NCBI GenBank assembly: GCA_023415825.1
Contig: JAEZJF010000016.1
Coordinates: 124,001-188,000, forward strand
Direction of reading: 5' to 3'
DNA: 64,000 nucleotides
From: Bacillota bacterium
Lineage (GTDB): Bacteria; Bacillota; Clostridia; DSM-8532
Below the pieces are notes generated by a model. It was not told where the DNA came from, did not search any database, and was given only the letters and a program-made list of their open reading frames with translations. The position numbers and the translations under genes are program-made. Of this stretch, positions 7,761 to 16,176 are shown one piece after another (positions within the stretch are counted from its first letter, which is position 1; each line of letters opens with the position of its first letter).

Positions 7761-8129
7761 ATGATAAAACGTATCGAAAAGAACAAGATCAGGCTCCGTA
7801 AACATGAACGCGTACGCAAAAAGATAACTGGTAATGCTGAAAGACCACGGCTTTGCGTTTTCAGAAGTTCAAAACACATATATGCCCAAATTATCGATGA
7901 TGTTAGCAGCACCACTCTGGTTGCAGCATCCTCTTTGGATGAGGCTCTCAAGGGAAAGCTTGACTACTCGGGCAACAAGGAAGCTGCTAAGGAAGTAGGC
8001 AAACTTATCGGTACCAAGGCTATCGAAAAGGGTATTAAACAGGTAGTATTCGACAGAGGCGGCTACCTTTATCACGGAAGGATCAAGGAACTCGCTGACG
8101 GCGCAAGAGAAGCCGGCCTCGAATTCTGA
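7761..8129 (+). CDS. rplR: 50S ribosomal protein L18
   Basis: L18 carries 5S rRNA into the 50S subunit with L5. The 122-residue product has a basic N-terminus, RPRLCVFRSSKHIYAQIIDD near residues 35-54, and the C-terminal FDRGGYLYHGRIKELADGAREAGLEF typical of L18. Length is normal. It sits between rplF and rpsE. Confidence 0.97.
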   Translation: MIKRIEKNKIRLRKHERVRKKITGNAERPRLCVFRSSKHIYAQIIDDVSSTTLVAASSLDEALKGKLDYSGNKEAAKEVGKLIGTKAIEKGIKQVVFDRGGYLYHGRIKELADGAREAGLEF

Positions 8130-8160
8130 TCACGGTTTAAAGTAGAAGGAGGGGAACAAA

Positions 8161-8661
8161 TTGCAGAAAATTGATCCAAGCACTCTGGACCTTAAAGAAA
8201 AGGTAGTGAATATCGGACGCGTTACCAAGGTTGTTAAGGGCGGTAGAAACTTCAGATTCAACGCTCTTGTCGTTGTTGGTGATGAAAATGGATATGTTGG
8301 CGTTGGCAGCGGTAAAGCGACAGAAATACCCGATGCCATCCGTAAGGGAATTGAAGATGCCAAGAAGAATCTTATTTTCATACCGAAGGTAGGGACCACC
8401 ATCCCACATGATTCCTTGGGTGTTTATGGTGCCGGTAAAGTTTTACTGAAGCCTGCCAAGGAAGGTACCGGTGTTATCGCCGGAGGACCTGTAAGAGCAG
8501 TATTGGAGCTTGCAGGTATCCACGATATTTATACTAAATCATTAGGTTCCAACAATCCTACCAACATGGTGCGTGCTACCATAGAAGGTCTTTCTCAGTT
8601 AAAGACTGTTGAAATGATTGCAAAACTCAGAGGTAAGAGCGTTGAAGAAATCCTTGGATAG
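8161..8661 (+). CDS. rpsE: 30S ribosomal protein S5
   Basis: S5 takes part in decoding accuracy and mRNA unwinding at the entry channel. The 166-residue product has the double-stranded RNA-binding domain (VVNIGRVTKVVKGGRNFRF near residues 15-33) and a C-terminal S5 domain with GAGKVLLKPAKEGTGVIAGG. It begins with TTG behind AAGGAGGGG, with no better start nearby. Length is normal. Confidence 0.97.
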   Translation: MQKIDPSTLDLKEKVVNIGRVTKVVKGGRNFRFNALVVVGDENGYVGVGSGKATEIPDAIRKGIEDAKKNLIFIPKVGTTIPHDSLGVYGAGKVLLKPAKEGTGVIAGGPVRAVLELAGIHDIYTKSLGSNNPTNMVRATIEGLSQLKTVEMIAKLRGKSVEEILG

Positions 8662-8673
8662 GAGGTAGCTTTC

Positions 8674-8853
8674 ATGGGCAATTTGAGAATTACTCTGAAA
8701 AAGAGTACAATAAAATGCAAAGTAGATCAGAAGGCTACAGTAGCCGCTCTTGGTCTTCGTAAAATCGGGCAGTCAGTTGAACAAAAGGACAATGCCCAAA
8801 TCCGTGGTATGATTCAAAAAGTATCACATCTCTTACAGGTCGAAGAAATTTAA
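8674..8853 (+). CDS. rpmD: 50S ribosomal protein L30
   Basis: This 59-residue frame reads MGNLRITLKKSTIKCKVDQ, then LGLRKIGQSVEQKDNAQIRG and a short tail ending VEEI. That is the standard small bacterial L30 (a ~60-residue ferredoxin-like RNA-binding fold). A GGAGG site lies 8 nt upstream. It is in its usual place between rpsE and rplO; the rplO site follows directly after the stop. Confidence 0.95.
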   Translation: MGNLRITLKKSTIKCKVDQKATVAALGLRKIGQSVEQKDNAQIRGMIQKVSHLLQVEEI

Positions 8854-8867
8854 AGGAGGTGCAACCA

Positions 8868-9308
8868 GTGAACTTATTCGAATTAAAACCTGGAGCACCC
8901 AAAAAGGCTCCAAAGCGTAAAGGCAGAGGCCATGGCTCCGGAAACGGCAAGACTGCCGGTAAGGGTCATAAGGGTCAGAATGCCAGGGCCGGCGGCGGTG
9001 TCAGAGTCGGCTTTGAAGGTGGACAGATGCCTCTTTTCAGACGCATACCTAAGAGAGGCTTCAACAATTTCGAGTTTAGAAAAGTTTATACCGAAGTCAA
9101 TCTTTCAGATCTTGAGAGATTTGAAAACGGTGCAGAGGTTACAGCTGAGCTTTTAAAAGAAGCCGGCATTATCAGCAAACTCAATGATGGTTTAGTAGTT
9201 CTCGGAAATGGTAATCTGACCAAAAAGCTTACCGTCAAGGCGTCCAGATTTACAAAGACGGCTTCCGAGAAGATCGAAGCTTTAGGAGGAAAGGCTGAGG
9301 TGATCTAA
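8868..9308 (+). CDS. rplO: 50S ribosomal protein L15
   Basis: L15 is a late-assembly protein of the 50S subunit. The 146-residue product starts MNLFELKPGAPKKAPKRKGRG and has the glycine-rich basic N-terminal extension (GSGNGKTAGKGHKGQNARAGG) that penetrates the subunit. The GTG at 8868 lies 9 nt behind AAGGAGG; an earlier GTG at 8859 overlaps that site. The stop is 1 nt from the secY start. Confidence 0.97.
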   Translation: MNLFELKPGAPKKAPKRKGRGHGSGNGKTAGKGHKGQNARAGGGVRVGFEGGQMPLFRRIPKRGFNNFEFRKVYTEVNLSDLERFENGAEVTAELLKEAGIISKLNDGLVVLGNGNLTKKLTVKASRFTKTASEKIEALGGKAEVI

Positions 9309-9309
9309 G

Positions 9310-10602
9310 ATGGAGAGTGTTATCGCCCCACTTAAAAGTGCCTGGAAGATCGCCGATTTGAGGAAGAAGCTTATTGCTACTTTTCTTCTTCTTTTGGTGT
9401 ATCGTGTTGGTGTCTATATTCCGGTTCCCGGACTGGATGCCAGTGCTCTTGCGCAAATGATAGGCAATCAAGGTGGTCTCTTCGGCTTCATGGATATCAT
9501 CGGCGGCGGCGCCTTTACCAATGCAAGTATCTTTGCTATGTCGATAACGCCCTACATCAATGCATCCATTATCATGCAGCTGCTCACAATCGCCATCCCT
9601 GCACTCGAAAGAATGCAGAAGGAAGGCGAAGAAGGCAGAAAAAAACTGGCTCAGTGGGTGCGCTATGGAACCGTCATTCTAGGTTTTGTAGAAGCAACCT
9701 TCATGTATATTGGATTCAGAGGAGCCATATCACAGCGTAATGTGATGTCTTACCTCACCATTACACTGGCTCTGACAGCCGGTACGGCTTTCATTATGTG
9801 GCTGGGCGAACAGATTAATGAGTATGGTATCGGAAACGGTATATCGCTCATCATCTTTGTCAACATTATCTCAAGAGGGCCTGTTGCTATCAGCGCTCTG
9901 TATAACATTGTCAGGGGCTATGCAAATAATGGTCAGCTTGCTGTTGGTGCGTTGATCGTTTTAGCTATTGTTGCGGTTTTTGTCGCTGTTATCGTTCTGG
10001 TTATTTTTGTAACCCAGGCAGAGCGAAGAGTCCCGGTTCAATATGCTAAGCGTGTGGTAGGACGTAAAATGTATGGTGGTCAGAGTACACATGTTCCGAT
10101 CAAGGTTAATGTGGCCGGTGTTGTACCTATCATCTTTGCAATGTCCATACTCGCATTTTTCCCGACGATTATCGGGCTCATATGGCCAAACACCACAAAC
10201 AAATTTCTTTTAAGTCTTGTTAATTTCAGCAGTAATCCGCTTTATATGTTGGTAATGGCATTGTTGGTTCTCTTCTTCACCTTCTTCTATACCCTTATGG
10301 TATTCAATCCGGTGGAGCTTGCCAACAATATCCGTAAAAACGGTGGATTTATACCTGGTATACGTCCTGGTAAACCTACCAGTGACTATATTACAAAAGT
10401 ACTTAACCGCGTTACCTGGTTCGGTGCGTTCTTCCTTGCTCTAGTCACCATCCTTCCAAGCTTATTGGAGCTTGTAACCGGTGTTAAGGGCATGTGGTTC
10501 GGCGGAACATCCCTCCTCATTATGGTAGGTACTGCGCTGGAAACAGCAAAACAGATCGAATCCCAGCTGATGATGAGACATTATAAAGGATTCCTTGAAT
10601 AA
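9310..10602 (+). CDS. secY: Protein translocase channel subunit SecY
   Basis: SecY forms the SecYEG membrane channel for protein export and membrane insertion. The 430-residue product has about ten hydrophobic segments, the N-terminal RKKLIATFLLLLVYRVGVYIPVPG start, the plug-region GGGAFTNASIFAMSITPYINASII stretch, QAERRVPVQYAKRVVGRKMYGG before the fifth or sixth membrane segment, and the C-terminal TALETAKQIESQLMMRHYKGFL. Length is normal. It follows rplO with a one-base gap, and a strong hairpin separates it from adk. Confidence 0.97.
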   Translation: MESVIAPLKSAWKIADLRKKLIATFLLLLVYRVGVYIPVPGLDASALAQMIGNQGGLFGFMDIIGGGAFTNASIFAMSITPYINASIIMQLLTIAIPALERMQKEGEEGRKKLAQWVRYGTVILGFVEATFMYIGFRGAISQRNVMSYLTITLALTAGTAFIMWLGEQINEYGIGNGISLIIFVNIISRGPVAISALYNIVRGYANNGQLAVGALIVLAIVAVFVAVIVLVIFVTQAERRVPVQYAKRVVGRKMYGGQSTHVPIKVNVAGVVPIIFAMSILAFFPTIIGLIWPNTTNKFLLSLVNFSSNPLYMLVMALLVLFFTFFYTLMVFNPVELANNIRKNGGFIPGIRPGKPTSDYITKVLNRVTWFGAFFLALVTILPSLLELVTGVKGMWFGGTSLLIMVGTALETAKQIESQLMMRHYKGFLE

Positions 10603-10625
10603 AAAGATTTTATCTACGGTATATT

Positions 10626-10658
10626 GAAAAGCGGATGAGCTTGCACCATCCGCTTTTC
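10626..10658 (+). terminator. Hairpin after secY (terminator or attenuator)
   Basis: GAAAAGCGGATG at 10626-10637 pairs perfectly over 12 bp with CATCCGCTTTTC at 10647-10658 around a 9-nt loop. The 3' arm ends in TTTTC rather than a long T-run, so read-through into adk-map is possible. It marks the boundary of the spc operon. Confidence 0.65.
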
Positions 10659-10725
10659 GTACCGTGATGTTGCCGATTCACGTTTAAACATGTGGATAGT
10701 CTATCATTAAAAAGGTTGTGACAAA

Positions 10726-11373
10726 ATGAAAATGATACTATTAGGACCTCCCGGAGCAGGAAAAGGAACCCAGGCAGCTAATCTGTCTGCAGCACTTAAA
10801 ATACCGCACATTTCTACCGGCGATATTTTCAGAGCCAATATAAAGGAAGCCACAGCTTTGGGCCAATTGGCAAAAAGTTTTATTGATGCCGGTAAGCTTG
10901 TTCCTGATGATGTCACAATTAAAATTGTTGAGGATAGACTTAAGTCTGAGGATTGCAAATCGGGATTTATCATGGATGGATTTCCCAGAACAATCCCCCA
11001 GGCAGAAATGTTTGATATAATGCTTGAGAAAATAAATGCCGGTGTTGAACTGGTAATTAACATCATGGTACCCGATTCTGCCATCATCAAGAGAATGTCG
11101 GGCAGAAGGATGTGCGCATGTGGACGGACTTACCACATTGAGAATAATCCGCCTCAAAAAGAAGGTATTTGCGATTTTTGCGGAGGCAGCCTCTACATCA
11201 GAGATGATGACAAGGAGGAGACAGTTAAACAAAGACTTAAAACATACCATGAGCAGACCAGTCCTCTCATAGACTATTATGTTAAAAAAGGACTTATCAT
11301 GAATATTGATGGTATGAAGCCTATAGATGAAACAACACAGGAAATTCTTAAAGAAATTGGAAAGCTAAATTAA
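10726..11373 (+). CDS. adk: Adenylate kinase
   Basis: Adk interconverts ATP, ADP and AMP in the cytoplasm. The 215-residue product has the P-loop GPPGAGKGTQA at residues 7-17, the AMP-binding ISTGDIFRANI, DGFPRT near residues 84-89, and the long LID domain. The lid has cysteine pairs as in zinc-binding Gram-positive enzymes, but the first pair reads C-A-C (CxC) rather than the common CxxC, apparently by loss of one residue; the second is CDFC. The gene is followed 14 nt later by map, the usual order. Confidence 0.97.
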   Translation: MKMILLGPPGAGKGTQAANLSAALKIPHISTGDIFRANIKEATALGQLAKSFIDAGKLVPDDVTIKIVEDRLKSEDCKSGFIMDGFPRTIPQAEMFDIMLEKINAGVELVINIMVPDSAIIKRMSGRRMCACGRTYHIENNPPQKEGICDFCGGSLYIRDDDKEETVKQRLKTYHEQTSPLIDYYVKKGLIMNIDGMKPIDETTQEILKEIGKLN

Positions 11374-11387
11374 TCGAGGCAACATGA

Positions 11388-12155
11388 ATGATCGTCATTA
11401 AATCACAAAGAGAATTGGATAAAATGAGAAGAGCGGGGGAAATTGTGGCATTGGCTCATCAGAAACTTTCGGAGATCATCGTTCCCGGTATCACAACACG
11501 GGAGCTTGATAGAGCTGCTGAAGCAGTGATCCGTAAGGCGGGTGCCATTCCTTCTTTTAAAGGTGTGCCCTGTGCCTATGGTGGTATTGATTTTCCGGGT
11601 TCGATCTGTGCCTCTATTAATCATGTTGTTATACATGGTATTCCTGATGGTACTGTTCTTAAAGAAGGGGATATTATCAGCATTGATATCGGCTCCATTC
11701 TTGATGGATTTCATGGTGATGCGGCCAGAACCTATCCGGTTGGAGAGGTGTCGGATGAAGCCAGAGACCTTATCCTCCACACCGAGGAAGCTTTTAATCA
11801 GGGCATGTCCCGCGCTGTTGAGGGAAATCATATACGGGACATTTCTATGGCCATACAGGATTATATAGAAGAAAAAGGGTACACTGTGGTTCGGGATTTT
11901 GTCGGCCATGGTATCGGAACAGAAATGCATGAGGAGCCTCAAATACCGAATTACGCAACACGTGAAAAAGGTGTGCGGCTCAGTAATGGAATGACTTTAG
12001 CCGTGGAGCCCATGGTTAATATCGGGACATGGCGTGTGAAAGTATTGGATGACAAATGGACGGTTGTTACTGCGGACGGTAAGCTGTCTGCCCATCATGA
12101 AAACACGCTGGCTGTTATGCCAAACGGCCCGGAAATATTGACCAGATTATATTAA
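11388..12155 (+). CDS. map: Type I methionine aminopeptidase
   Basis: This enzyme removes the initiator methionine from nascent proteins. The 255-residue product has the pita-bread fold motifs: HGIPDGTVLKEGDIISIDIG and the metal ligands in the D-x10-D pattern (DIG, then HGDAART), FVGHGIGTEMHEEPQIPN, and EPMVNIG near residue 207. Length is right for the short type I enzyme without N-terminal zinc domain. It follows adk closely and is probably co-transcribed with it. Confidence 0.97.
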   Translation: MIVIKSQRELDKMRRAGEIVALAHQKLSEIIVPGITTRELDRAAEAVIRKAGAIPSFKGVPCAYGGIDFPGSICASINHVVIHGIPDGTVLKEGDIISIDIGSILDGFHGDAARTYPVGEVSDEARDLILHTEEAFNQGMSRAVEGNHIRDISMAIQDYIEEKGYTVVRDFVGHGIGTEMHEEPQIPNYATREKGVRLSNGMTLAVEPMVNIGTWRVKVLDDKWTVVTADGKLSAHHENTLAVMPNGPEILTRLY

Positions 12156-12179
12156 ATTTCACGAAAAAAGTTAAGAATC

Positions 12180-12208
12180 TTGAAAAAGAGCTAACTTTGT
12201 TATAAAAT
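12180..12208 (+). promoter_or_regulatory. Candidate sigma-A promoter before the KOW-infA-rpmJ genes
   Basis: TTGAAA at 12180-12185 and TAAAAT at 12203-12208 are separated by exactly 17 nt. The promoter lies just after map, leaving a leader of about 115 nt before the KOW-protein gene, in which AAGGGG and CCCTT form a small hairpin near 12277-12293. Confidence 0.55.
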
Positions 12209-12330
12209 ATATACTTGGCGCGGTTAAAGCCCCTGCTTTTTCATGTGGTGAGTAGTGCTGAACATTGGAAGCATAAGGGGTTACACCCTTTGTATAATAA
12301 ATTTTGTATGAGTAAAAAGGGGTAGAATAC

Positions 12331-12627
12331 TTGGATACCATCCTGGGTCGTTATGTATGGTCCAATGCAGGCCGTGACAAAGACCATTTATTTATAATCA
12401 TTGATATTATCGATGACTATCATGTTCTTGTGGCAGATGGTGACCTGCGACGTATAGATAACCCTAAGAAGAAAAAACTGAGACACCTTAAAGTCACCAA
12501 CAAAGTGTCAGAAGAGATATCACAGACAGTACACCTGAAGAAACGGCTAACTAATACAGATCTTCAGAATGCTGTTCAAAGATATAATAATGAACTTACA
12601 TGCAGTAAAGGGAGCGAGGAGGTATAG
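12331..12627 (+). CDS. KOW domain-containing RNA-binding protein
   Basis: A 98-residue basic protein of the L14e/KOW-like family often found between map and infA in clostridia. The N-terminus reads LGRYVWSNAGRDKDHLFIII followed by VLVADGDLRRIDNPKKKKLRHL, consistent with a small beta-barrel that binds RNA. Its exact role is not known; a ribosome-associated function is inferred from position. It begins with TTG behind AAGGGG. The stop is 2 nt from infA, so the two are probably co-translated. Confidence 0.85.
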   Translation: MDTILGRYVWSNAGRDKDHLFIIIDIIDDYHVLVADGDLRRIDNPKKKKLRHLKVTNKVSEEISQTVHLKKRLTNTDLQNAVQRYNNELTCSKGSEEV

Positions 12628-12629
12628 TT

Positions 12630-12848
12630 TTGTCAAAGGAAGATGTTATTGAGCTAGAGGGAAGCGTGCTAGAGTCTCTTCCTAACGCGACTTTCAAAGT
12701 TAAACTCGAAAATGGACATGTCATTCTCGCCCACATTTCGGGTAAGCTCAGAATGAATTATATTCGTATCCTTCCCGGCGATAAGGTTACCGTAGAAATG
12801 TCAACCTATGATCTTTCTCGCGGGCGAATCACGTGGAGAGGCAAATAA
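12630..12848 (+). CDS. infA: Translation initiation factor IF-1
   Basis: IF-1 binds the A site of the 30S subunit during initiation. The 72-residue product is one OB-fold: EDVIELEGSVLESLPNATFKV, then GHVILAHISGKLRMNYIRILPGDKV, ending RGRITWRGK, closely matching bacterial IF-1 in length and motifs. It begins with TTG behind an AGGAGG site inside the end of the KOW gene. Confidence 0.97.
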   Translation: MSKEDVIELEGSVLESLPNATFKVKLENGHVILAHISGKLRMNYIRILPGDKVTVEMSTYDLSRGRITWRGK

Positions 12849-12878
12849 GTAGCCATAGAGGACAGGAGGGTCAATAAA

Positions 12879-12992
12879 ATGAAGGTAAAACCATCAGTTA
12901 AGAAAATTTGTGAAAAGTGCAAGATCATCCGCAGAAAAGGCCGTGTTATGGTTATCTGCATGAATCCTAAGCATAAGCAAAGACAAGGTTAG
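12879..12992 (+). CDS. rpmJ: 50S ribosomal protein L36
   Basis: A 37-residue protein, MKVKPSVKKICEKCK onward, with the C-x2-C-x12-C-x4-H zinc site of the zinc-binding L36 type (C11, C14, C27, H32). An AGGAGGG site lies 8 nt upstream. It lies 30 nt after infA, the usual order, and is followed by a strong hairpin before rpsM. Confidence 0.97.
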   Translation: MKVKPSVKKICEKCKIIRRKGRVMVICMNPKHKQRQG

Positions 12993-13000
12993 AAAAATAC

Positions 13001-13034
13001 TTGCAGCCGGCAGCTTTTGATCTGCCGGTTGCAA
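13001..13034 (+). promoter_or_regulatory. Strong hairpin in the rpmJ-rpsM spacer
   Basis: TTGCAGCCGGCAG at 13001-13013 pairs with CTGCCGGTTGCAA at 13022-13034 (12 Watson-Crick pairs and one G-U) around an 8-nt loop. No T-run follows, so a simple intrinsic terminator is unlikely. The 196-nt spacer (12993-13188) is the longest inside the alpha cluster; it could hold an autoregulatory leader for rpsM-rpsK-rpsD or an RNA-processing site. Confidence 0.55.
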
Positions 13035-13188
13035 AGACTTAATTTGCTTTAACGATTTCTACAAGCGGCTGTACCTGAAAACAACGGAATAGAGGTGTTT
13101 ATAGGTATTTGTAGAGATTTTTAAATAGAAGTTTCAATTATCACTAATTTTACAGGTTACACAAATTACCAATCGGAGGTGTAGTAAT

Positions 13189-13557
13189 TTGGCTCGTATT
13201 GCAGGTGTTGACTTGCCGAGAGAAAAAAGAGTAGAAATCGGCCTTACGTATATCTTCGGGATAGGCAGAACCCGTTCAAATGAAATTTTGACTAAAACGG
13301 GTATCAACCCCGATACACGCGTACGTGATCTTACAGATGATGAGATCGCAAAGCTCCGTGACATTATTGAAAAGGTCTACACAGTAGAAGGCGACCTCAG
13401 AAGAGAGATTGCACTTAATATAAAACGTCTTGTGGAAATAAGATGTTATCGTGGTGTCCGGCATAGAATGGGACTTCCGGTTCGCGGTCAGAGAACAAAG
13501 ACCAATGCAAGAACCCGTAAAGGACCCAGAAAGACTATTGCCAACAAGAAGAAGTAA
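13189..13557 (+). CDS. rpsM: 30S ribosomal protein S13
   Basis: S13 lies in the 30S head and contacts P-site tRNA and the 50S subunit. The 122-residue product starts MARIAGVDLPREKRVEIGLTYIFGIG and ends with the basic tail RGQRTKTNARTRKGPRKTI, both typical. It begins with TTG behind GGAGGTG. Length is normal. Confidence 0.97.
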   Translation: MARIAGVDLPREKRVEIGLTYIFGIGRTRSNEILTKTGINPDTRVRDLTDDEIAKLRDIIEKVYTVEGDLRREIALNIKRLVEIRCYRGVRHRMGLPVRGQRTKTNARTRKGPRKTIANKKK

Positions 13558-13577
13558 TCGGGAGGTCGATCGATAAA

Positions 13578-13976
13578 ATGGCAGCAGGTAAAGTTGTTAG
13601 ACGAACAAGGAAGAAGAAGGAAAAAAAGAATATTGAACGTGGCGCAGCCCACATCCGTTCTTCCTTTAACAATACCATAGTGACCATAACCGACGTCCAG
13701 GGTAACGCCCTCTCGTGGGCAAGTTCAGGTGGACTTGGCTTCAGAGGCTCCAGAAAGAGCACACCTTATGCTGCTCAGCAAGCTGCTGAGACAGCAGCAA
13801 AGGCTGCCATGGAGCACGGGCTTAAGACCGTGTCGGTTTATGTCAAGGGACCAGGAGCCGGCCGTGAGGCGGCAATCCGCGCACTCCAGGCGGCTGGCCT
13901 CGAAGTTAATTTGATTAAGGATGTAACCCCTATTCCACACAACGGTTGCAGACCGCCTAAGAGAAGAAGAGTTTAA
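13578..13976 (+). CDS. rpsK: 30S ribosomal protein S11
   Basis: S11 forms part of the 30S platform near the E-site. The 132-residue product has the family core: AHIRSSFNNTIVTITDVQGN, GFRGSRKSTPYAAQQAAE, and the terminal DVTPIPHNGCRPPKRRRV. A GGGAGG site lies upstream. It follows rpsM by 20 nt. Confidence 0.97.
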   Translation: MAAGKVVRRTRKKKEKKNIERGAAHIRSSFNNTIVTITDVQGNALSWASSGGLGFRGSRKSTPYAAQQAAETAAKAAMEHGLKTVSVYVKGPGAGREAAIRALQAAGLEVNLIKDVTPIPHNGCRPPKRRRV

Positions 13977-13993
13977 TGGAGGTGTAAGAATCA

Positions 13994-14620
13994 ATGGCTA
14001 GATATACAGACGCATCTTGCAAGCTCTGCCGAAGAGAAGGGCAGAAACTCTTCTTAAAGGGCGAAAGATGTTACACAAATAAATGCGCCGTGGGTAGAAG
14101 ACCCTATGCGCCTGGCCAACATGGCGCTCAGAAAAAGAAGCTATCTGAATACGGCATTCAGCTTCGTGAAAAGCAGAAGGCAAAGAGATTCTATGGCCTC
14201 TTGGAGAGCCAGTTCAGAAAATATTTTGAGATTGCAGCAAACAAGAAGGGCATCACTGGTGAAAACCTCTTGCAGCTGCTCGAAAGCAGACTTGACAACG
14301 TTGTTTACAGACTGGGCTTTGGGACAACACGTGCCGAGTCCCGTCAGCTTGTAAGTCACGGTCATTTTCTCATTAATGGCAAGAGACTCAATATCCCTTC
14401 TTATATTGTAAATGTTGGCGACACAATTGACGTCAGCGAAAAGGGTAAGAAGTCTCCCCGATTTAAGGAGATTCTTGACACCACAGGCTCCAAGGTTGTT
14501 CCCAAGTGGCTTGAAGTTGATCAGGAAAATCTTAAGGGTAAGGTTGTTGCGTTACCGTCCAGAGAGGATATTGACCTCAACGTTCAGGAGCATCTCATTG
14601 TCGAGTTGTACTCCAAGTAA
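13994..14620 (+). CDS. rpsD: 30S ribosomal protein S4, cysteine-containing type
   Basis: S4 starts 30S assembly and influences decoding accuracy. The 208-residue product has the N-terminal zinc site with C9, C12, C26 and C31 and the central S4 RNA-binding domain (LESRLDNVVYRLGFGTTRAE, then LVSHGHFLINGKRL). This is the zinc-binding S4 form. It sits between rpsK and rpoA as in other clostridia. Confidence 0.97.
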   Translation: MARYTDASCKLCRREGQKLFLKGERCYTNKCAVGRRPYAPGQHGAQKKKLSEYGIQLREKQKAKRFYGLLESQFRKYFEIAANKKGITGENLLQLLESRLDNVVYRLGFGTTRAESRQLVSHGHFLINGKRLNIPSYIVNVGDTIDVSEKGKKSPRFKEILDTTGSKVVPKWLEVDQENLKGKVVALPSREDIDLNVQEHLIVELYSK

Positions 14621-14672
14621 TAAATACTAGACTATTACCCTCATATTAAAATAACCCAAGGAGGGTTGACTG

Positions 14673-15620
14673 ATGATCGAAATGGAAAAGCCAAGGATTG
14701 AGTGCGTTGAAAGTGCGGAAAACAATACCTATGGTAAATTTGTGATAGAACCTCTGGAGAGAGGCTATGGCATTACTTTAGGGAACTCTTTGAGAAGGAT
14801 ACTTCTCTCGTCGCTGCCAGGTGCCGCTGTTACATCTATCAAGATTGACGGCGTTCTCCATGAATTTACCACAGTACCGGGTGTCGTAGAGGATGTAACC
14901 GAGATTATTCTCAATATTAAAGAGCTTCGTTTAAAGCTTTTCAGCGAGCAACCCAAAACCTTGTATATTGATTACGAAGGTGAAGGCGAAATTAAGGCTT
15001 CGGATATCAAAGCGGATTCAGATGTTGAAGTATTGAATCCGGATTTGCATATCGCAACTGTCAACGGCACCAGCAGATTCTTTATGGAAATTAATGTTAA
15101 TCATGGCCGCGGTTATGTTTCGGCAGAAAAGAACAAGCTTCCAAATCAGCCTATTGGCGTCATCCCGGTGGATTCAATCTATACACCTGTGAAGAAGGTC
15201 AATTACGCTGTAGAAAATACCCGTGTTGGTCAGGTTACCGACTATGACAAGCTTAGTATAGAGGTTTGGACGGACGGTTCCATAGCACCTGATGAGGCCA
15301 TCAGCCTTGGCGCAAAGATTTTGAGCGATCATCTCAATCTTTTTATCAACCTGACTGACAGGGCAAAGAACACCGAGGTTCTCGTTGAAAAGGGCGAGCC
15401 TGCCAGAGACAAGATTCTTGAGATGACTATTGAAGAGCTTGATCTTTCAGTTCGTTCTTATAACTGCTTGAAGAGAGCAGGAATTAATACTGTCGAAGAT
15501 CTTATCAACAAGACAGAAGACGAGATGATGAAGGTGAGAAATCTTGGCCGCAAATCACTTGAAGAAGTGGTGCAAAAGCTTGAAGCGTTAGGGCTTAGGC
15601 TTGCTCTGGCAGAAGATTAA
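14673..15620 (+). CDS. rpoA: RNA polymerase alpha subunit
   Basis: Alpha dimerises to nucleate RNA polymerase and its C-terminal domain contacts UP elements and activators. The 315-residue product has the N-terminal assembly domain (FVIEPLERGYGITLGNSLRRILLSSLPG) and the C-terminal helix-hairpin-helix domain (LSVRSYNCLKRAGINTVEDL, LGRKSLEEVVQKLEALG). Length is normal. AAGGAGGG lies upstream. Confidence 0.98.
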   Translation: MIEMEKPRIECVESAENNTYGKFVIEPLERGYGITLGNSLRRILLSSLPGAAVTSIKIDGVLHEFTTVPGVVEDVTEIILNIKELRLKLFSEQPKTLYIDYEGEGEIKASDIKADSDVEVLNPDLHIATVNGTSRFFMEINVNHGRGYVSAEKNKLPNQPIGVIPVDSIYTPVKKVNYAVENTRVGQVTDYDKLSIEVWTDGSIAPDEAISLGAKILSDHLNLFINLTDRAKNTEVLVEKGEPARDKILEMTIEELDLSVRSYNCLKRAGINTVEDLINKTEDEMMKVRNLGRKSLEEVVQKLEALGLRLALAED

Positions 15621-15644
15621 GAAATTTTAAGGGGAGGAAACAAA

Positions 15645-16172
15645 ATGCCTGCACAAAGAAAATTAGGAAGACCTACCGACCAGCGTAAGGCGATGTTAAA
15701 AGGTCTGGTAACCTCTCTGATCCAGTATGGGCGTATAGAAACAACCGAAATGAGAGCAAGGGAAGTTAAGGATATTGCTGATAAACTGATTTCTCTTGCT
15801 GTTAAGGAATGCGATAATTTCACAGCTCCTAAGAATGTGACAATCAGCGCTCCGGTTAAAGACAGCAAAGGCCGTAAGGTACTTAAAACCGTTACTTCAA
15901 AGAATGGCAATAAGTACGAGGTAGTTGAGAGAGAAACAAAAACCGAGCTTAAAACGGTGGATGCTCCCTCACGACTTGCTGCAAGACGTCTTATTATGAA
16001 CTGGGTCTACAGGGTTAAGGATGAAAAAGGTAATACCATCAGCCTTACCAACAAATTATTCAGTGATATTGCACCCAAGTATAAGGACAGAAAAGGTGGC
16101 TACACCCGCATCTATAAGCTTGGTGCAAGAAGAGGCGACGGCGCTGAGGTTGTCGTGCTTGAGCTGATCTGA
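15645..16172 (+). CDS. rplQ: 50S ribosomal protein L17 with internal insertion
   Basis: L17 binds near the tunnel exit. The N-terminus (QRKLGRPTDQRKAMLKGLVTSL) and C-terminus (DIAPKYKDRKGGYTRIYKLG) are standard. At 175 residues the protein is ~55 longer than the usual ~115-120. The extra sequence falls between the LISLAVK helix (~residue 52) and the APSRLAARRLI helix (~residue 107), and is rich in Lys, Val and Thr. Reading frame is continuous. It is followed by hairpins and a 12-bp direct repeat before ecfA. Confidence 0.96.
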   Translation: MPAQRKLGRPTDQRKAMLKGLVTSLIQYGRIETTEMRAREVKDIADKLISLAVKECDNFTAPKNVTISAPVKDSKGRKVLKTVTSKNGNKYEVVERETKTELKTVDAPSRLAARRLIMNWVYRVKDEKGNTISLTNKLFSDIAPKYKDRKGGYTRIYKLGARRGDGAEVVVLELI

Positions 16173-16176
16173 TCCC

